From contig NZ_AP019700.1 of NCBI RefSeq assembly GCF_006738645.1, positions 5,452,351 through 5,516,350 on the forward strand: a stretch of 64,000 nucleotides of DNA, written 5' to 3'. The position numbers and the translations under genes are program-made. A model generated the notes under the pieces. That model saw only the letters and a list, made by a program, of their open reading frames with translations. It was not told the origin of the DNA and made no database searches. Source of the stretch: Stella humosa. Lineage in GTDB: Bacteria; Pseudomonadota; Alphaproteobacteria; ATCC43930; Allostellaceae. Each line of letters starts with the position of its first letter. The first letter of the stretch is position 1. Positions 35,440 through 44,989 of the stretch are shown in pieces.

Positions 35440-35539
35440 ACCGCTTTTCATCGCCGCCGGCCCGGCCCGCCGCTTGCCGTTCGTCCCCTGCCGCCACAGG
35501 TAAGCCACGACAGACGGAACGGCGAGAAGAGAGGCACCG

Positions 35540-37399
35540 ATGACCATGTTTGCCCGCATCCTGGCCGCCCCCCTCGTTGTCGCGGCCCCTTTGCTCGTCG
35601 CGGCGATCGCCGCCGGCCCGGCCCAGGCCGACGAGAAGCCACGGCACGGCATGTCGATGTATGGCGAGCTGAAGTACCCGCCGGACTTCAAGCATTTCGA
35701 ATATGCCAACCCCGCCGCGCCCAAGGGTGGCACGGTGCGCCTGGCGGCGATCGGCACGTACGACACGCTGAACCCATTCACCCTGAAGGGCGTGCCGGCG
35801 GCTGGTGCCGGCCTGCTGTTCCAGACGCTGACGGCCAATTCGGGCGACGAGGCCTTCTCGGAGTACGGCATCGTCGCCGAGAGCTTCATCGTGCCCGAGG
35901 ACCGGAGCTGGGTCGCCTTCAACCTGCGGCCGGAGGCCAAGTTCAACGACGGCACCCCGATCACGCCGGACGACCTGATCTTCACGCTCGAGACGCTGAA
36001 GACCAAGGGCGCGCCCTTCTATCGCACCTACTATGCCGACGTGGCGAAGGGCGAGGTGACCGGCCCGCGGCAGGTGCGCTTCACCTTCCGCGCCGCCGAC
36101 AACCCGGAACTGCCGCTCATCGTCGGCCAGATGCCGATCCTGCCGCGCGCCTACTGGGCCAATCGCGAGTTCGATCGCACCACGCTGGAGGCGCCGCTCG
36201 GCAGCGGCCCCTATGTCGTCGAGTCGGTCGATGCCGGCCGGTCCATCACCTACAAGCGCATCGAGAATCACTGGTCCGACCAGGTGCCGGCGCTGAAGGG
36301 CCAGTATAATTTCGCCCGCATCCGCTACGACTATTATCGCGACAGCACCGTGGCGCTGGAGGCGTTCAAGGGCGGCGAGTACGACTTCCGCCAGGAGAAC
36401 GTGGCCAAGGACTGGGCGACCGGCTACGACGCGCCGGCCGTCACCGAGGGGCTGATCAAGCGCGAGGAGATCGCCAACGAGCAGCCGACCGGCATGCAGG
36501 GCTTCGTCTTCAACATCCGCCGGCCGATCTTCGCCGACCGCCGGGTGCGCGACGCCATAGCGCACGCCTTCGACTTCGAGTGGACCAACAAGACGCTCTT
36601 CTACGGCGCCTATGCGCGCACCCGCTCGTACTTCTCGAACTCCGAGCTGGCATCCTCGGGCCTGCCCGGCCCGGCGGAGCTGGCGATCCTGGAGCCTTTC
36701 CGCGGCCAGGTCCCCGACGAGGTCTTCACCAAGGAGTACGTGCCGCCGTCGACCGACGGCAGCGGCAACCTGCGCGACAACCTGCGCGTCGCCTTCGACC
36801 AGTTGAAGGCGGCCGGCTGGGTGATCAAGGACCGCCGCTTGGTGCACGAGAAGACCGGCGAGGCGATGAGCTTCGAGATCCTGCTGTCGCAGCCCACCTG
36901 GGAGCGGATCGCGCTGCCGTTCGCCAAGAACCTGGAGCGCCTGGGCATCCAGGCGCGGGTGCGCACGGTCGACAGCGCCCAGTACCAGAAGCGCATGGAG
37001 ACCTTCGACTACGACGTCACCGTGGAGGTGTTCGGCCAGTCGCTGTCGCCCGGCAACGAGCAGCGCGACATGTGGTCGTCGGCCGCCGCCAAGGTCGAGG
37101 GCAGCCGCAACACCATCGGCGTCGCCGACCCGGTGGTCGACAAGCTGATCGAGCTGGTCATCAACGCGCCCGACCGCCAGGCGCTGGTCGACCGCACCCG
37201 GGCGCTGGACCGGGTGCTGCTGTGGGGCCACTACGCCATTCCCAACTGGCACAGCCGCACCTGGCGCATCGCCTACTGGGATCGCTTCGCCCGACCGCCC
37301 GTCACGGCCAAGTACAGCCTGGGTTTCCTGGCCACCTGGTGGATCGACCCGGCCAAGGAATCCGCATTGCGCGCCCGTCGCCCCAACCGGTCGAACTGA
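35540..37399 (+). CDS. family 5 substrate-binding protein, YejA-like
   Basis: 619 residues with a signal peptide (cleavage near AQADE, residue 32). It begins with the YejA-type segment HGMSMYGELKYPPDFKHFEYANPAAPKGG. Other family blocks are FNLRPEAKFNDGTPITPDD and PNWHSRTWRIAYWD. YejA binds peptides including microcin-C-like compounds in other bacteria. No yejBEF permease or ATPase genes are nearby, so it is an orphan here. The 100 bases upstream hold only a leader with AGAGAGG before the ATG. Confidence 0.9.
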   Translation: MTMFARILAAPLVVAAPLLVAAIAAGPAQADEKPRHGMSMYGELKYPPDFKHFEYANPAAPKGGTVRLAAIGTYDTLNPFTLKGVPAAGAGLLFQTLTANSGDEAFSEYGIVAESFIVPEDRSWVAFNLRPEAKFNDGTPITPDDLIFTLETLKTKGAPFYRTYYADVAKGEVTGPRQVRFTFRAADNPELPLIVGQMPILPRAYWANREFDRTTLEAPLGSGPYVVESVDAGRSITYKRIENHWSDQVPALKGQYNFARIRYDYYRDSTVALEAFKGGEYDFRQENVAKDWATGYDAPAVTEGLIKREEIANEQPTGMQGFVFNIRRPIFADRRVRDAIAHAFDFEWTNKTLFYGAYARTRSYFSNSELASSGLPGPAELAILEPFRGQVPDEVFTKEYVPPSTDGSGNLRDNLRVAFDQLKAAGWVIKDRRLVHEKTGEAMSFEILLSQPTWERIALPFAKNLERLGIQARVRTVDSAQYQKRMETFDYDVTVEVFGQSLSPGNEQRDMWSSAAAKVEGSRNTIGVADPVVDKLIELVINAPDRQALVDRTRALDRVLLWGHYAIPNWHSRTWRIAYWDRFARPPVTAKYSLGFLATWWIDPAKESALRARRPNRSN

Positions 37400-37408
37400 C
37401 GAAACGGC

Positions 37409-38047
37409 GTGGCCAAGCAGCGCAACGACGGGCGCACGGCCGGGCCGGCCCCGCTGCCCGACGGCTATCACGTCTTTCCGCGAGGAAAGATCCTGAACGT
37501 CGTCACCTGGCTGGAGATGCGCGCCCCGCCCGCCGTGCCGCTGGCCGCGCCGATCGACCTCGTGCGGGTGGAGCGCCCCGATCCCGTCTGGTACCGGGCG
37601 CTGTTCCGCCGGGTCGGCACGCCCTGGCTGTGGGCCATGGACCTCGACCTGGACGATGCCGCCCTGGCCGCCCGCATCGGCGACCCGGCGCTTCGGGTCT
37701 TCGTCGCCCGCGACCAGGGAGCGGAAGTCGGTCTGGTGGTGCTGGACGACAGCGCCCCCCGGTCGGTCGAAATCCTGGATTTCGGCCTGGTGCCGGAGGC
37801 GACCGGTCGCCGCCTGGGCAAGGCGATGATGGCGGCCACGCTGGAGCAGGCCTTCGCCGGCCGGCCGGACCGGGTATGGCTGCACACCTGCACCCACGAC
37901 CATCCGGCGGCCGTGCCGTTCTACATGGCGTGCGGCTTCACGCCCTACGCGACCGGCGTCGAGGTGCTGGACGACCCGCGCCTCGACGGCACCCTGCCGC
38001 GGGATGCGGCCCCGCACGTCGCGGTGCTGGAGCGGGACCGCGCCTGA
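37409..38047 (+). CDS. GNAT family N-acetyltransferase
   Basis: 212 residues. The N-terminal segment (LPDGYHVFPRGKILNVVTWLEM) is family-specific and requires the GTG start at 37409, nine bases after the YejA-like gene. The GNAT core includes VEILDFGLVPEATGRRLGKAMM (acetyl-CoA loop, about residues 111-132) and AVPFYMACGFTPY. The acceptor is unknown. It is probably co-transcribed with the binding protein. Confidence 0.88.
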   Translation: MAKQRNDGRTAGPAPLPDGYHVFPRGKILNVVTWLEMRAPPAVPLAAPIDLVRVERPDPVWYRALFRRVGTPWLWAMDLDLDDAALAARIGDPALRVFVARDQGAEVGLVVLDDSAPRSVEILDFGLVPEATGRRLGKAMMAATLEQAFAGRPDRVWLHTCTHDHPAAVPFYMACGFTPYATGVEVLDDPRLDGTLPRDAAPHVAVLERDRA

Positions 38048-38068
38048 CCGGCCGCGCCGTCTGGCACG

Positions 38069-39022
38069 TCACGCGATGGCGCCGCGCCGCATCTCGGCAT
38101 CGAAATAGGCGATCGTCCGGCCCAGGCCGATCTCCAGCGAGACCTCCGGGTTCCAGCCCAGCAGTTCGCGCGCGCGGTCGATGACCGGGCAACGCTGCAG
38201 CGGGTCGTCGACCGGCAGCGGCTGGTGCTGGATGGTGGAGCGCGACCCGGTCATGGCAATGACGCGGCGCGCCAGTTCGATGACCGGAATTTCCACCGGA
38301 TTGCCGATGTTGATCGGACCGGTTACCCCGTCCGGCGCGTTCATCAGCCGCCACAACCCGTCGATCATGTCGTCGACGTAGCAGAAGGCCCGCGTCTGCA
38401 TGCCGTCGCCATAGACGCTGATGGGCGCGTTCTTCAGCGCCTGGACGATGAAGTTCGACACCACCCGGCCGTCATTGGGGTGCATGCGCGGCCCGTAGGT
38501 GTTGAAGATGCGGGCGACGCGGATGCGCAGGTTGTGCTGGCGGTGATAGTCGAAGAACAGCGTCTCGGCGCAGCGCTTGCCCTCGTCGTAGCAGGCGCGC
38601 GGGCCGATGGTGTTGACGTTGCCGCGATAGTCCTCGGTCTGGGGATGGACCAGCGGGTCGCCATACACTTCCGAGGTTGAGGACAGCAGGATCTTGGCCT
38701 TCAGCCGCTTGGCCAGCCCCAGCATGTTGATCGAGCCCAGCACGCTGGTCTTGGTCGTCTGCACCGGGTCGAACTGGTAGTGGATGGGCGAAGCCGGGCA
38801 GGCGAGGTTGTAGATCTCGTCGACCTCGACATAGAGCGGGAAGGTGATGTCGTGGCGCAGCGCCTCCAGCCGCTTGTTGTCGAGCAGGTGGGCCAGGTTG
38901 GCGCGGCGGCCGGTGAAATAGTTGTCGGCGCACAGCACGTCATGACCTTCGGCGAGCAGCCGCTCCACGAGATGGGAGCCGAGGAAGCCCGCCCCGCCGG
39001 TCACCAGGATACGCTTGGTCAT
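38069..39022 (-). CDS. UDP-glucuronate decarboxylase-like NAD-dependent epimerase/dehydratase
   Basis: 317-residue short-chain dehydrogenase/reductase fold: [15 protein letters not shown] (residues 8-22), a catalytic [11 protein letters not shown] with the YDEGKR tyrosine-lysine pair (about 144-149), and the UXS-type [12 protein letters not shown] segment. Such enzymes convert UDP-glucuronate to UDP-xylose. UXS is the best call, though related UDP-sugar epimerases share much of this. The ATG at 39022 gives full length. No glycan cluster surrounds it. Confidence 0.88.
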   Translation of the reverse strand: MTKRILVTGGAGFLGSHLVERLLAEGHDVLCADNYFTGRRANLAHLLDNKRLEALRHDITFPLYVEVDEIYNLACPASPIHYQFDPVQTTKTSVLGSINMLGLAKRLKAKILLSSTSEVYGDPLVHPQTEDYRGNVNTIGPRACYDEGKRCAETLFFDYHRQHNLRIRVARIFNTYGPRMHPNDGRVVSNFIVQALKNAPISVYGDGMQTRAFCYVDDMIDGLWRLMNAPDGVTGPINIGNPVEIPVIELARRVIAMTGSRSTIQHQPLPVDDPLQRCPVIDRARELLGWNPEVSLEIGLGRTIAYFDAEMRRGAIA

Positions 39023-39102
39023 GATCGGATACGCCCGCTCGGGTAGGAGGAACGACCCTCGATAGCCGATCCCGGCCCGATCGTCACGCACGCAAGCCCG
39101 CG

Positions 39103-39840
39103 TCAGGTCCGGCCGCGTCCGGTCTGCAGGAATCGCCGCTCGCTGCCTTCGAGCACGAGGCAGGTCAGCACGCCGGTGGCATAGGCGCCGGTGTCGATGC
39201 CGATGCGGTTGGGGCGGATGTCGGGCGAGCGGCTGATGGTGTGGCCATGCACGATGATCGGGCCGAACGGCGCCGCCCAGTCGAGGAACGGCTCGCGGAT
39301 CCACAGCAGGTCGGATTCCACTTGCCGGTCGATCGGCGCCCACGGCCGGATGCCCGCATGGACGAAGAGGTAGTCGCCCTCCTGGTGCAGCAGGCGCAGT
39401 CCCGTCAGGAACGCCCGGTGGTCGGCCGGCATCGCCGCGGCCAGTTCGACCCGGGCGCGATCGGCGTCCTCCTCGTCGCCGCGGTCGGGCGGGGTGACGC
39501 CATAGCTGTAGAGCGTCGCATCGCCGCCATTGGCGAGCCAGCCCTCGGCGGCTTCCGCGCGGCGCAGGAAGGCCAGCAAGAAGGCCTCGTGGTTGCCCTT
39601 CAGCGCGACCCCCTCGAACCCCGCCGGCGGCCCCGCCGCCAAGCGCCCGACCACCTGGCGCGATGCCGGCCCGCGGTCGACATAGTCGCCCAGATGGAGC
39701 AGCACGCGGCGGACGGCAGCCGATTCCGCCGCATCCGCGACGATGCGGCCGTGGAGCTCCGCCAGCAGGTCGTCTCGCCCGTGGACGTCGCCCACGGCGT
39801 AGACGATCGTGCCTTCGGGAACGCGCGGGGCGCTCGTCAC
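39103..39840 (-). CDS. metallophosphoesterase (Ser/Thr phosphatase / ApaH-like)
   Basis: 245 residues with the PPP-type motifs in order: GDVHGR (residues 17-22), GDYVDRG (about 51-57), GNHE (about 82-85), later HAGIRPWAP and GHTISRSPD. These coordinate a two-metal centre. Bacterial relatives act on phosphoproteins or dinucleoside polyphosphates. The GTG start has no obvious Shine-Dalgarno but matches the family N-terminus. It is 16 bases downstream of regA on the same strand. Confidence 0.87.
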   Translation of the reverse strand: MTSAPRVPEGTIVYAVGDVHGRDDLLAELHGRIVADAAESAAVRRVLLHLGDYVDRGPASRQVVGRLAAGPPAGFEGVALKGNHEAFLLAFLRRAEAAEGWLANGGDATLYSYGVTPPDRGDEEDADRARVELAAAMPADHRAFLTGLRLLHQEGDYLFVHAGIRPWAPIDRQVESDLLWIREPFLDWAAPFGPIIVHGHTISRSPDIRPNRIGIDTGAYATGVLTCLVLEGSERRFLQTGRGRT

Positions 39841-39856
39841 CGGGCGGGAGCCGCGG

Positions 39857-40408
39857 TCAGTCGCGCGGCGCGTGCTTGTTCAGGATGCGCTGGAGCGTGC
39901 GCCGATGCATGCGCAGGCGGCGCGCCGTCTCCGACACGTTGCGGTCGCACTGCTCGAACACCCGCTGGATATGCTCCCAGCGCACGCGGTCGGCCGACAT
40001 CGGCTGCTCGGGCGGTTGCGGGAGCTTGTCGCCCTGTGCTTTCAGGGCGGACTCGATGGCGTCCGCATCGGTCGGCTTGGCCAGATAGTCGACGGCGCCC
40101 GCCTTCACCGCGGCGACCGCGGTGGCGATGTTGCCATAGCCGGTCAGCACGACGACGCGGGCGTCCGGGCGGGCGGCGCGGACCGCCTGCACCACCTCCA
40201 GCCCGTTGCCGTCGCCGAGCTTCAGGTCGCATACGGCATAGAGCGGCCGGATCGAGCGCGCGGCCGCGATGCCGGCGGCCACGCTCTCGGCGGTGGTCAC
40301 CTGATAGCCGCGCCGCTCCATGGCCGTGGCCAGGCGCGTGCGCAGGGGGGCGTCGTCGTCGACGACGAGCAGGGTGGGTCCCGTGGGAGCGTCGATGGGT
40401 TCGGTCAT
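39857..40408 (-). CDS. regA: redox response regulator RegA/ActR/PrrA
   Basis: 183 residues. The receiver domain (10-125) has the acidic pocket VVDDDA, phospho-acceptor D61 in VCDLKLGDGNGLEV, the threonine in VLTGYG and the conserved lysine in YLAKPTD. A short linker leads to a Fis-type helix-turn-helix (about 140-183: NVSETARRLRMHRRTLQRIL) that is highly conserved in RegA/ActR. It is a global regulator of energy-generating pathways. The start overlaps the regB stop as ATGA. Confidence 0.95.
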   Translation of the reverse strand: MTEPIDAPTGPTLLVVDDDAPLRTRLATAMERRGYQVTTAESVAAGIAAARSIRPLYAVCDLKLGDGNGLEVVQAVRAARPDARVVVLTGYGNIATAVAAVKAGAVDYLAKPTDADAIESALKAQGDKLPQPPEQPMSADRVRWEHIQRVFEQCDRNVSETARRLRMHRRTLQRILNKHAPRD

Positions 40409-41709
40409 GATGGTGACGGCTGCAGCCCCTCCAATCTGTCGCGGTGCCAGCGGATCGCAACCTCGGCGCCGCCGGATGCCGCATTCTCCACCGCCAGGCC
40501 GGCACCGGTGCGGGCCAGCAGGGTCTCGGCGATGAAGATACCGAGGCCCATCGACCCGCCGGGCCGGTCCCGGCCGGAAACATAGGGCTCGCCGATGCGG
40601 GCCAGAACCTCTGGCCGGAAGCCGGGACCGTCGTCGCGGACCAGGATCCAGGCCTCCGTCGCGTCCCATCCGACCGTAGCACGCACTTCGGAATCCGCGA
40701 ACTGGAAGGCGTTCTGCAACAGGTTGCCGAGTGCGTGGCGCAGTTCCGGCCGTTCCGGCACGATCGGCTCGGCCGGTTCGTCCGGCCCGTCGCGCACGAT
40801 CTCGAAGTCGATGTGGGCCGGCAGGTGCGGTGCCGCCGCCAGATCCACCAGCAGCGACAGCGCGATGCCGTCGAAGGGGGAGTTGCGTTCCGGCCGCTGC
40901 GCCAGCTCGGCCAGGATGTCGCGGCAGCGCGCCACTTGGCTTTCGAGCAGGTCGAGATCCTCGCGCCACGGCCCCTTGTCCGGCAGCTCGCGCGAGAGTT
41001 CGCGGGCGACGACGGCGATGGTGCCGAGCGGGGACCCCAGTTCGTGCGCCGCCGCCGCGGCCAACGCCCCCACCGCCGACAGTTGCTGCTCGCGCGCCAG
41101 CGCCATCTGGGTGGCGGCCAGCGCCTCGGTCAGGCGGCGGGCCTCGGCCGTGACCTGCCATGTGTAGGCGGCGATGAAGACGGTCGCCAGCGCCAGGGCG
41201 GCGGCCACCCCGAAGCGGTACATCGGCGGCAGTTCCAGGCCCGGCGGCGGCCAGGGCAGCGGCCAGCGGAAGAACACCAGCACGACGATGGCGAGCAGCG
41301 TGAAGAGGCACAGGCCGATCGTCGTCGGCCGCGACAGGATGGTCGCCGACACCGTGACCGGCGCCAGGATCAGCACCGCGAACGGGTTCTCCAGCCCGCC
41401 CGTCAGGAACAGCAGGCCGGAGAGCTGGAACACGTCGAAGGCGAGATAGGCCGCCGCGTCGCGATCGGTGAGGCGGGTCTGTGCCGGGCGCTGGAGGGTG
41501 GCGACGATGTTGACCGCGGCCGAGGCCCCGACCACCAGCAACGCCGTCGCCAGCGGCAGCGGGTAGCCCAGCGACACCTGGACGAAGACCAGCGTCGCCG
41601 CCTGGCCGATCACGGCCAGCCAGCGGATGGCGACCAGCGTGCGCAGGTTGACCCAGACGCGACCGTCGACGCGCGACCGGTCGCCGCCGATCCAAGCCGA
41701 TAGCGACAT
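40405..41709 (-). CDS. regB: redox sensor histidine kinase RegB/ActS/PrrB
   Basis: 434 residues: a six-helix membrane domain (about 25-185) with the quinone-sensing motif GGLENPF (104-110), the H-box AAAAHELGSPLGTI (phosphorylated H222), the redox-active cysteine C262 in QVARCRDIL, and an ATP-binding domain with N, G1 (DDGPGF) and G2 (GGSMGLGIF) boxes. It senses the redox state of the electron transport chain and phosphorylates RegA, whose gene overlaps it. The frame remains open upstream only as a cobT shadow. Confidence 0.95.
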   Translation of the reverse strand: MSLSAWIGGDRSRVDGRVWVNLRTLVAIRWLAVIGQAATLVFVQVSLGYPLPLATALLVVGASAAVNIVATLQRPAQTRLTDRDAAAYLAFDVFQLSGLLFLTGGLENPFAVLILAPVTVSATILSRPTTIGLCLFTLLAIVVLVFFRWPLPWPPPGLELPPMYRFGVAAALALATVFIAAYTWQVTAEARRLTEALAATQMALAREQQLSAVGALAAAAAHELGSPLGTIAVVARELSRELPDKGPWREDLDLLESQVARCRDILAELAQRPERNSPFDGIALSLLVDLAAAPHLPAHIDFEIVRDGPDEPAEPIVPERPELRHALGNLLQNAFQFADSEVRATVGWDATEAWILVRDDGPGFRPEVLARIGEPYVSGRDRPGGSMGLGIFIAETLLARTGAGLAVENAASGGAEVAIRWHRDRLEGLQPSPS

Positions 41710-41818
41710 CAGCCCCCCTTGCCCGATCCGCGCAGGACGGTTACGGGCGAAGGGCCATAGTCCACGCGGCCGATCACCGCGTAAAGCCCCGAGCCGAACG
41801 GCAGCCGGCTGGACAGGG

Positions 41819-42838
41819 TCACGCCGGACCGTCGACGCGGGCTTCGGCGAAAGTCGCCATGCCGGCATGGCAGGCGGCAGCCGCCTTGACGATGGCAATC
41901 GCCAGCGTGGCGCCAGAGCCTTCGCCCAGGCGCATGCCGAGGTCGAGGAGCGGTTCCTGCCCGAGACGGGCGAGCAGGCGGCGATGGCCGGGCTCGGCCG
42001 AGCAATGGCCGACCAGGCAGTGGTCGAGCGCGCGGGCGTCGGCCGCGAACAGGACCGCGGCGGCGGCCGTCGCGGCATAGCCATCGAGCAGCACCGGCAC
42101 GCGGCCCAGGCGGGCAGCCAGGATGGCGCCCGCGATCGCCGCCAGCTCGTAGCCGCCAAGGCAGCGCAGCGTCTCGAACGGATCAGTCATAGCCGCGCGG
42201 TTGGCCGCGACCGCCGCCTCCACCGCCGCGGTCTTGGTTGCCAGCGCCGGCCCGGCGACGCCGGTGCCGGGGCCGACCCAGTCGGCCGCCGTGCCGCCGA
42301 AGAGCGCATGGGCCAGGGCGGCAGCCGCCGTCGTGTTGCCGATCCCCATCTCGCCCAGCGCCAGCAGGTCGATGCCCTGTTCGACGGCCATCATGCCGTA
42401 GGCCATGGCCCGCGCGCAGGCCTCCTCGCCCATCGCGGGACCCTGGGTGAAGTCGGCCGTCGGGTGCTCCAGGTCCAGCTCGTAGACGCGGAGATCGGCA
42501 TCCATCGTCGTGCAGAGCTGGTTCACCGCCGCCCCGCCCGCGGCAAAGTTCGCCATCATCTGCTGGGTGACCGACGCGGGATAGGCCGACACCCCGCGCG
42601 CGGCCACGCCGTGATTGCCGGCGAAGACCACCGTGCGCGGCCGGCGGATGTCGGGCGGATGGCGGCCCTGCCAGGCGGCCAGCCATTCGGTGATCGTCTC
42701 CAGCCGGCCCAGCGCCCCCGCGGGCTTCGTCAGCAGGCGCTCGCGCGCGACGGCTTTCGCGCGCGCCGCTTCGTCGGGACCGGGCGACATGGCGAGGATG
42801 CGCCGCATCTCGTCGAGGGTGGCGATGGGTTGTGGCAT
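41819..42838 (-). CDS. cobT: nicotinate-nucleotide-dimethylbenzimidazole phosphoribosyltransferase
   Basis: 339-residue enzyme that makes alpha-ribazole phosphate for the lower ligand of cobalamin. Motifs: LTKPAGALGRLE, FAGNHGVAARGVSAYP, LGEMGIGNTTAAAAL and LGEGSGATLA near the C-terminus. It is divergent from the cobS-phosphatase-cobU operon. The intervening 127 bases have no recognisable cobalamin riboswitch. Confidence 0.95.
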   Translation of the reverse strand: MPQPIATLDEMRRILAMSPGPDEAARAKAVARERLLTKPAGALGRLETITEWLAAWQGRHPPDIRRPRTVVFAGNHGVAARGVSAYPASVTQQMMANFAAGGAAVNQLCTTMDADLRVYELDLEHPTADFTQGPAMGEEACARAMAYGMMAVEQGIDLLALGEMGIGNTTAAAALAHALFGGTAADWVGPGTGVAGPALATKTAAVEAAVAANRAAMTDPFETLRCLGGYELAAIAGAILAARLGRVPVLLDGYAATAAAAVLFAADARALDHCLVGHCSAEPGHRRLLARLGQEPLLDLGMRLGEGSGATLAIAIVKAAAACHAGMATFAEARVDGPA

Positions 42839-42965
42839 GGCTACCTGAGGGGAATGGAGCCTTCGCATAGGACGCCGGTTGCGGCCGGTCAACCTTGTGG
42901 CGACCGGACCGGCGGCCACGGCCGGGCTGTGTCCGATACACGGCACGTTCTATAAACCAGGAGCC

Positions 42966-43751
42966 GTGCGCACAGACACTCCCGAGGATTTCCGCCCCGC
43001 CGCCTGGCTAGCCGACCTGCGGCGGGCCGGGCAGTTGCTGACCCGCATCCCCTTGCCGGGCGACACGGAGGCGCCGCCCCCCGGCGCGTTGGCCCGGGCA
43101 CTGCGGGTGTTTCCGCTGGTGGGGGCGTTGCTGGGGCTCGGCTCCGGCCTGGTGCTGCTGGCGGCCCATCTCCTGGGCCTGCCGTCGCCGGCGGGCGCGC
43201 TGCTGGCGCTGGGGGCCGGCATGGTGCTGACGGGTGCCCTGCACGAGGACGGGCTGGCCGATACGGCCGACGGCTTCGGCGTGCGCCGGTCGGCTGCCGA
43301 GCGGCTGGCGATCATGCGCGACAGCCGCATCGGCACCTTCGGCGTGCTGGCGCTGGGCGTCGTGCTGGCGATCAAGGTGGGGGCCCTGGCGGCGATCGAC
43401 CCCTGGCTTGCACCCGCCGCCCTGGCCGCGACCGGGGCGGCCTCGCGCGCCGTGTTCCCGGCCCTCGCCATCATCCTGCAGCCGGCCCGCCGCGACGGCC
43501 TGGGCGCCGGCATGGGTCGCCCGTCGGCAGCCACCCTGGCGATCGCCGTGGCGCTAGGCACGACGGCCATGCTGGCGACCGCGGGTCCCGCCCGCGGGGC
43601 CATGGCGCTGGGCGCGGGGGCGGCTGCGATGCTTGCCATGGCCTGGCTTGCACGCCGGCAGGTCGGGGGGTACACCGGCGACGTTCTGGGCGCGACGCAG
43701 CAGGTGACGGAGATGGTGATGCTTCTGACGATGGCGGCCGGCCGGCCATGA
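42966..43751 (+). CDS. cobS: adenosylcobinamide-GDP ribazoletransferase (cobalamin synthase)
   Basis: 261-residue polytopic membrane enzyme joining adenosylcobinamide-GDP and alpha-ribazole. Typical motifs: LLTRIPLPG near the start, GALHEDGLADTADGFG (about residues 89-104), RDSRIGTFGVLAL, and QQVTEMVMLL at the end. The GTG at 42966 has an AGGAG five bases upstream and is preferred. Its end overlaps the next start as ATGA. Confidence 0.94.
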   Translation: MRTDTPEDFRPAAWLADLRRAGQLLTRIPLPGDTEAPPPGALARALRVFPLVGALLGLGSGLVLLAAHLLGLPSPAGALLALGAGMVLTGALHEDGLADTADGFGVRRSAAERLAIMRDSRIGTFGVLALGVVLAIKVGALAAIDPWLAPAALAATGAASRAVFPALAIILQPARRDGLGAGMGRPSAATLAIAVALGTTAMLATAGPARGAMALGAGAAAMLAMAWLARRQVGGYTGDVLGATQQVTEMVMLLTMAAGRP

Positions 43752-44380
43752 ACACGAGCACGAACACGACGACGCGCTGGTGGTGGGTGCGGCACGCGCC
43801 CGTGCGGGTCAATGACGGCCGCATCTATGGCCAGACCGACCATCCCTGCGATTGCGGCGACGAGCCCCTGTTCACGGCGCTGGCCCGCCAGTTGCCGACC
43901 GACGCGGTATGGGTGACGAGCACCTTGCTGCGGACGATCCAGACCGCCGACGCCCTGCTCGCCGCCGGTGCGGTCGCGCCGGAGATCGCGCGCGAGCCGG
44001 CCTTCGTCGAGCAGTCCTTCGGCGACTGGCAGGGGCTGAAATATGCCGAGCTGCAGGAGACCCGCGGCGAATCCTGGCACCGCTTCTGGCTGGCGCCCGC
44101 GCACGAGGCGCCGCCCGGCGGCGAGAGCTTCGTCCACCTGATGGAGCGCGTCGCCCCGGCCATCGACCGGCTGACCGAAATCCATCGCGGCCGCGACATC
44201 GTGGCCGTGACCCATGGCGGCACCATCCGTGCGGCCATCGCGCACGCCCTGCAGTTGCCGCCGGAGACGGCGCTGGCCTTCTCGGTGGACAACGTCTCGC
44301 TGACCCGGCTGGAGCATGTCGACGGGCCGGGCCTCGGCCATGGCTGGCGCGTGGCCGGCGTCAACTACATGGCGGCCTGA
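43748..44380 (+). CDS. histidine phosphatase, probable alpha-ribazole phosphatase
   Basis: 210-residue histidine phosphatase. The phosphoacceptor motif is WVRHAPVRVND, a variant of RHG with alanine after the histidine. A later VTHGGTIRAAI supplies the second histidine, and FVEQSFGDWQGL is the usual acid region. Its position between cobS and cobU suggests the CobC role (dephosphorylating alpha-ribazole phosphate). The start overlaps cobS by four bases. Confidence 0.85.
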   Translation: MNTSTNTTTRWWWVRHAPVRVNDGRIYGQTDHPCDCGDEPLFTALARQLPTDAVWVTSTLLRTIQTADALLAAGAVAPEIAREPAFVEQSFGDWQGLKYAELQETRGESWHRFWLAPAHEAPPGGESFVHLMERVAPAIDRLTEIHRGRDIVAVTHGGTIRAAIAHALQLPPETALAFSVDNVSLTRLEHVDGPGLGHGWRVAGVNYMAA

Positions 44381-44395
44381 GCGGGCGCGGCGACC

Positions 44396-44971
44396 ATGCC
44401 CCGGCGCCCGCCACCCGGTATCCTGGGCTATGTCGCGCTGCCGCGCCTGACGCTGGTCATGGGCGGCGCGCGATCGGGCAAGAGCAGCCATGCCGAGGCC
44501 ATGATCGAAGAAGCGGCGGCGGCCGGGCTCTACATCGCCACCGCGACGGCGGGCGACGGCGAGATGGCCGAGCGGATCCGCCTGCACCGCGAGCGCCGCG
44601 GCCCGTTCTGGACCACGGTCGAAGAACCGCTGCACCTCGCCCACGCGATCGAGACCCACGGCCGGCCCGGCCAGCCGATCCTGGTCGACTGCCTGACCCT
44701 TTGGCTGTCCAACCTGATGATGGAAGGGCGGTCGGTCGAGGCCGAGGCCCGTCGCCTGCTGGCGACGATCGACGAGGCGGCGGCACCCGTGGTGCTGGTC
44801 GCCAACGAGGTGGGCCAGGGCATCGTGCCCGACAACGCGCTGGCGCGCGCCTTCCGCGACCATGCCGGCCGGCTCAACCAGCAGGTGGCGGCGGCGGCAG
44901 ACCGCGTGGTGGTAATGATGGCCGGGCTGCCGATGGTGCTGAAAGACGAGGACGCCGAGCGTCCGAACTGA
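44396..44971 (+). CDS. cobU: adenosylcobinamide kinase / guanylyltransferase
   Basis: 191-residue bifunctional enzyme that phosphorylates adenosylcobinamide and transfers GMP. The P-loop is GGARSGKSSHAE (about residues 23-34), the guanylylated histidine region RIRLHRERRGPFWTTVEEP, and the later motifs LVDCLTLWLSNLM and VANEVGQGIVP. It ends the cobS operon. Together with cobT the window holds the complete nucleotide-loop assembly set. Confidence 0.94.
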   Translation: MPRRPPPGILGYVALPRLTLVMGGARSGKSSHAEAMIEEAAAAGLYIATATAGDGEMAERIRLHRERRGPFWTTVEEPLHLAHAIETHGRPGQPILVDCLTLWLSNLMMEGRSVEAEARRLLATIDEAAAPVVLVANEVGQGIVPDNALARAFRDHAGRLNQQVAAAADRVVVMMAGLPMVLKDEDAERPN

Positions 44972-44989
44972 CGGGGGGCCGCTGCCCCG

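Noticed and set aside
35333-38017. An 894-codon minus-strand open frame opposite the HisN-like end, YejA-like and GNAT genes
   Set aside because: Low-complexity composition rich in R, G, H, V and D and no domain. The plus strand holds clear family members with signal peptide and start signals.
42839-42965. Possible cobalamin riboswitch between cobT and cobS
   Set aside because: Only about 127 bases are available and no B12-box-like core is visible. A TATAAA at 42951 is too close to the cobS start to be a convincing promoter element.
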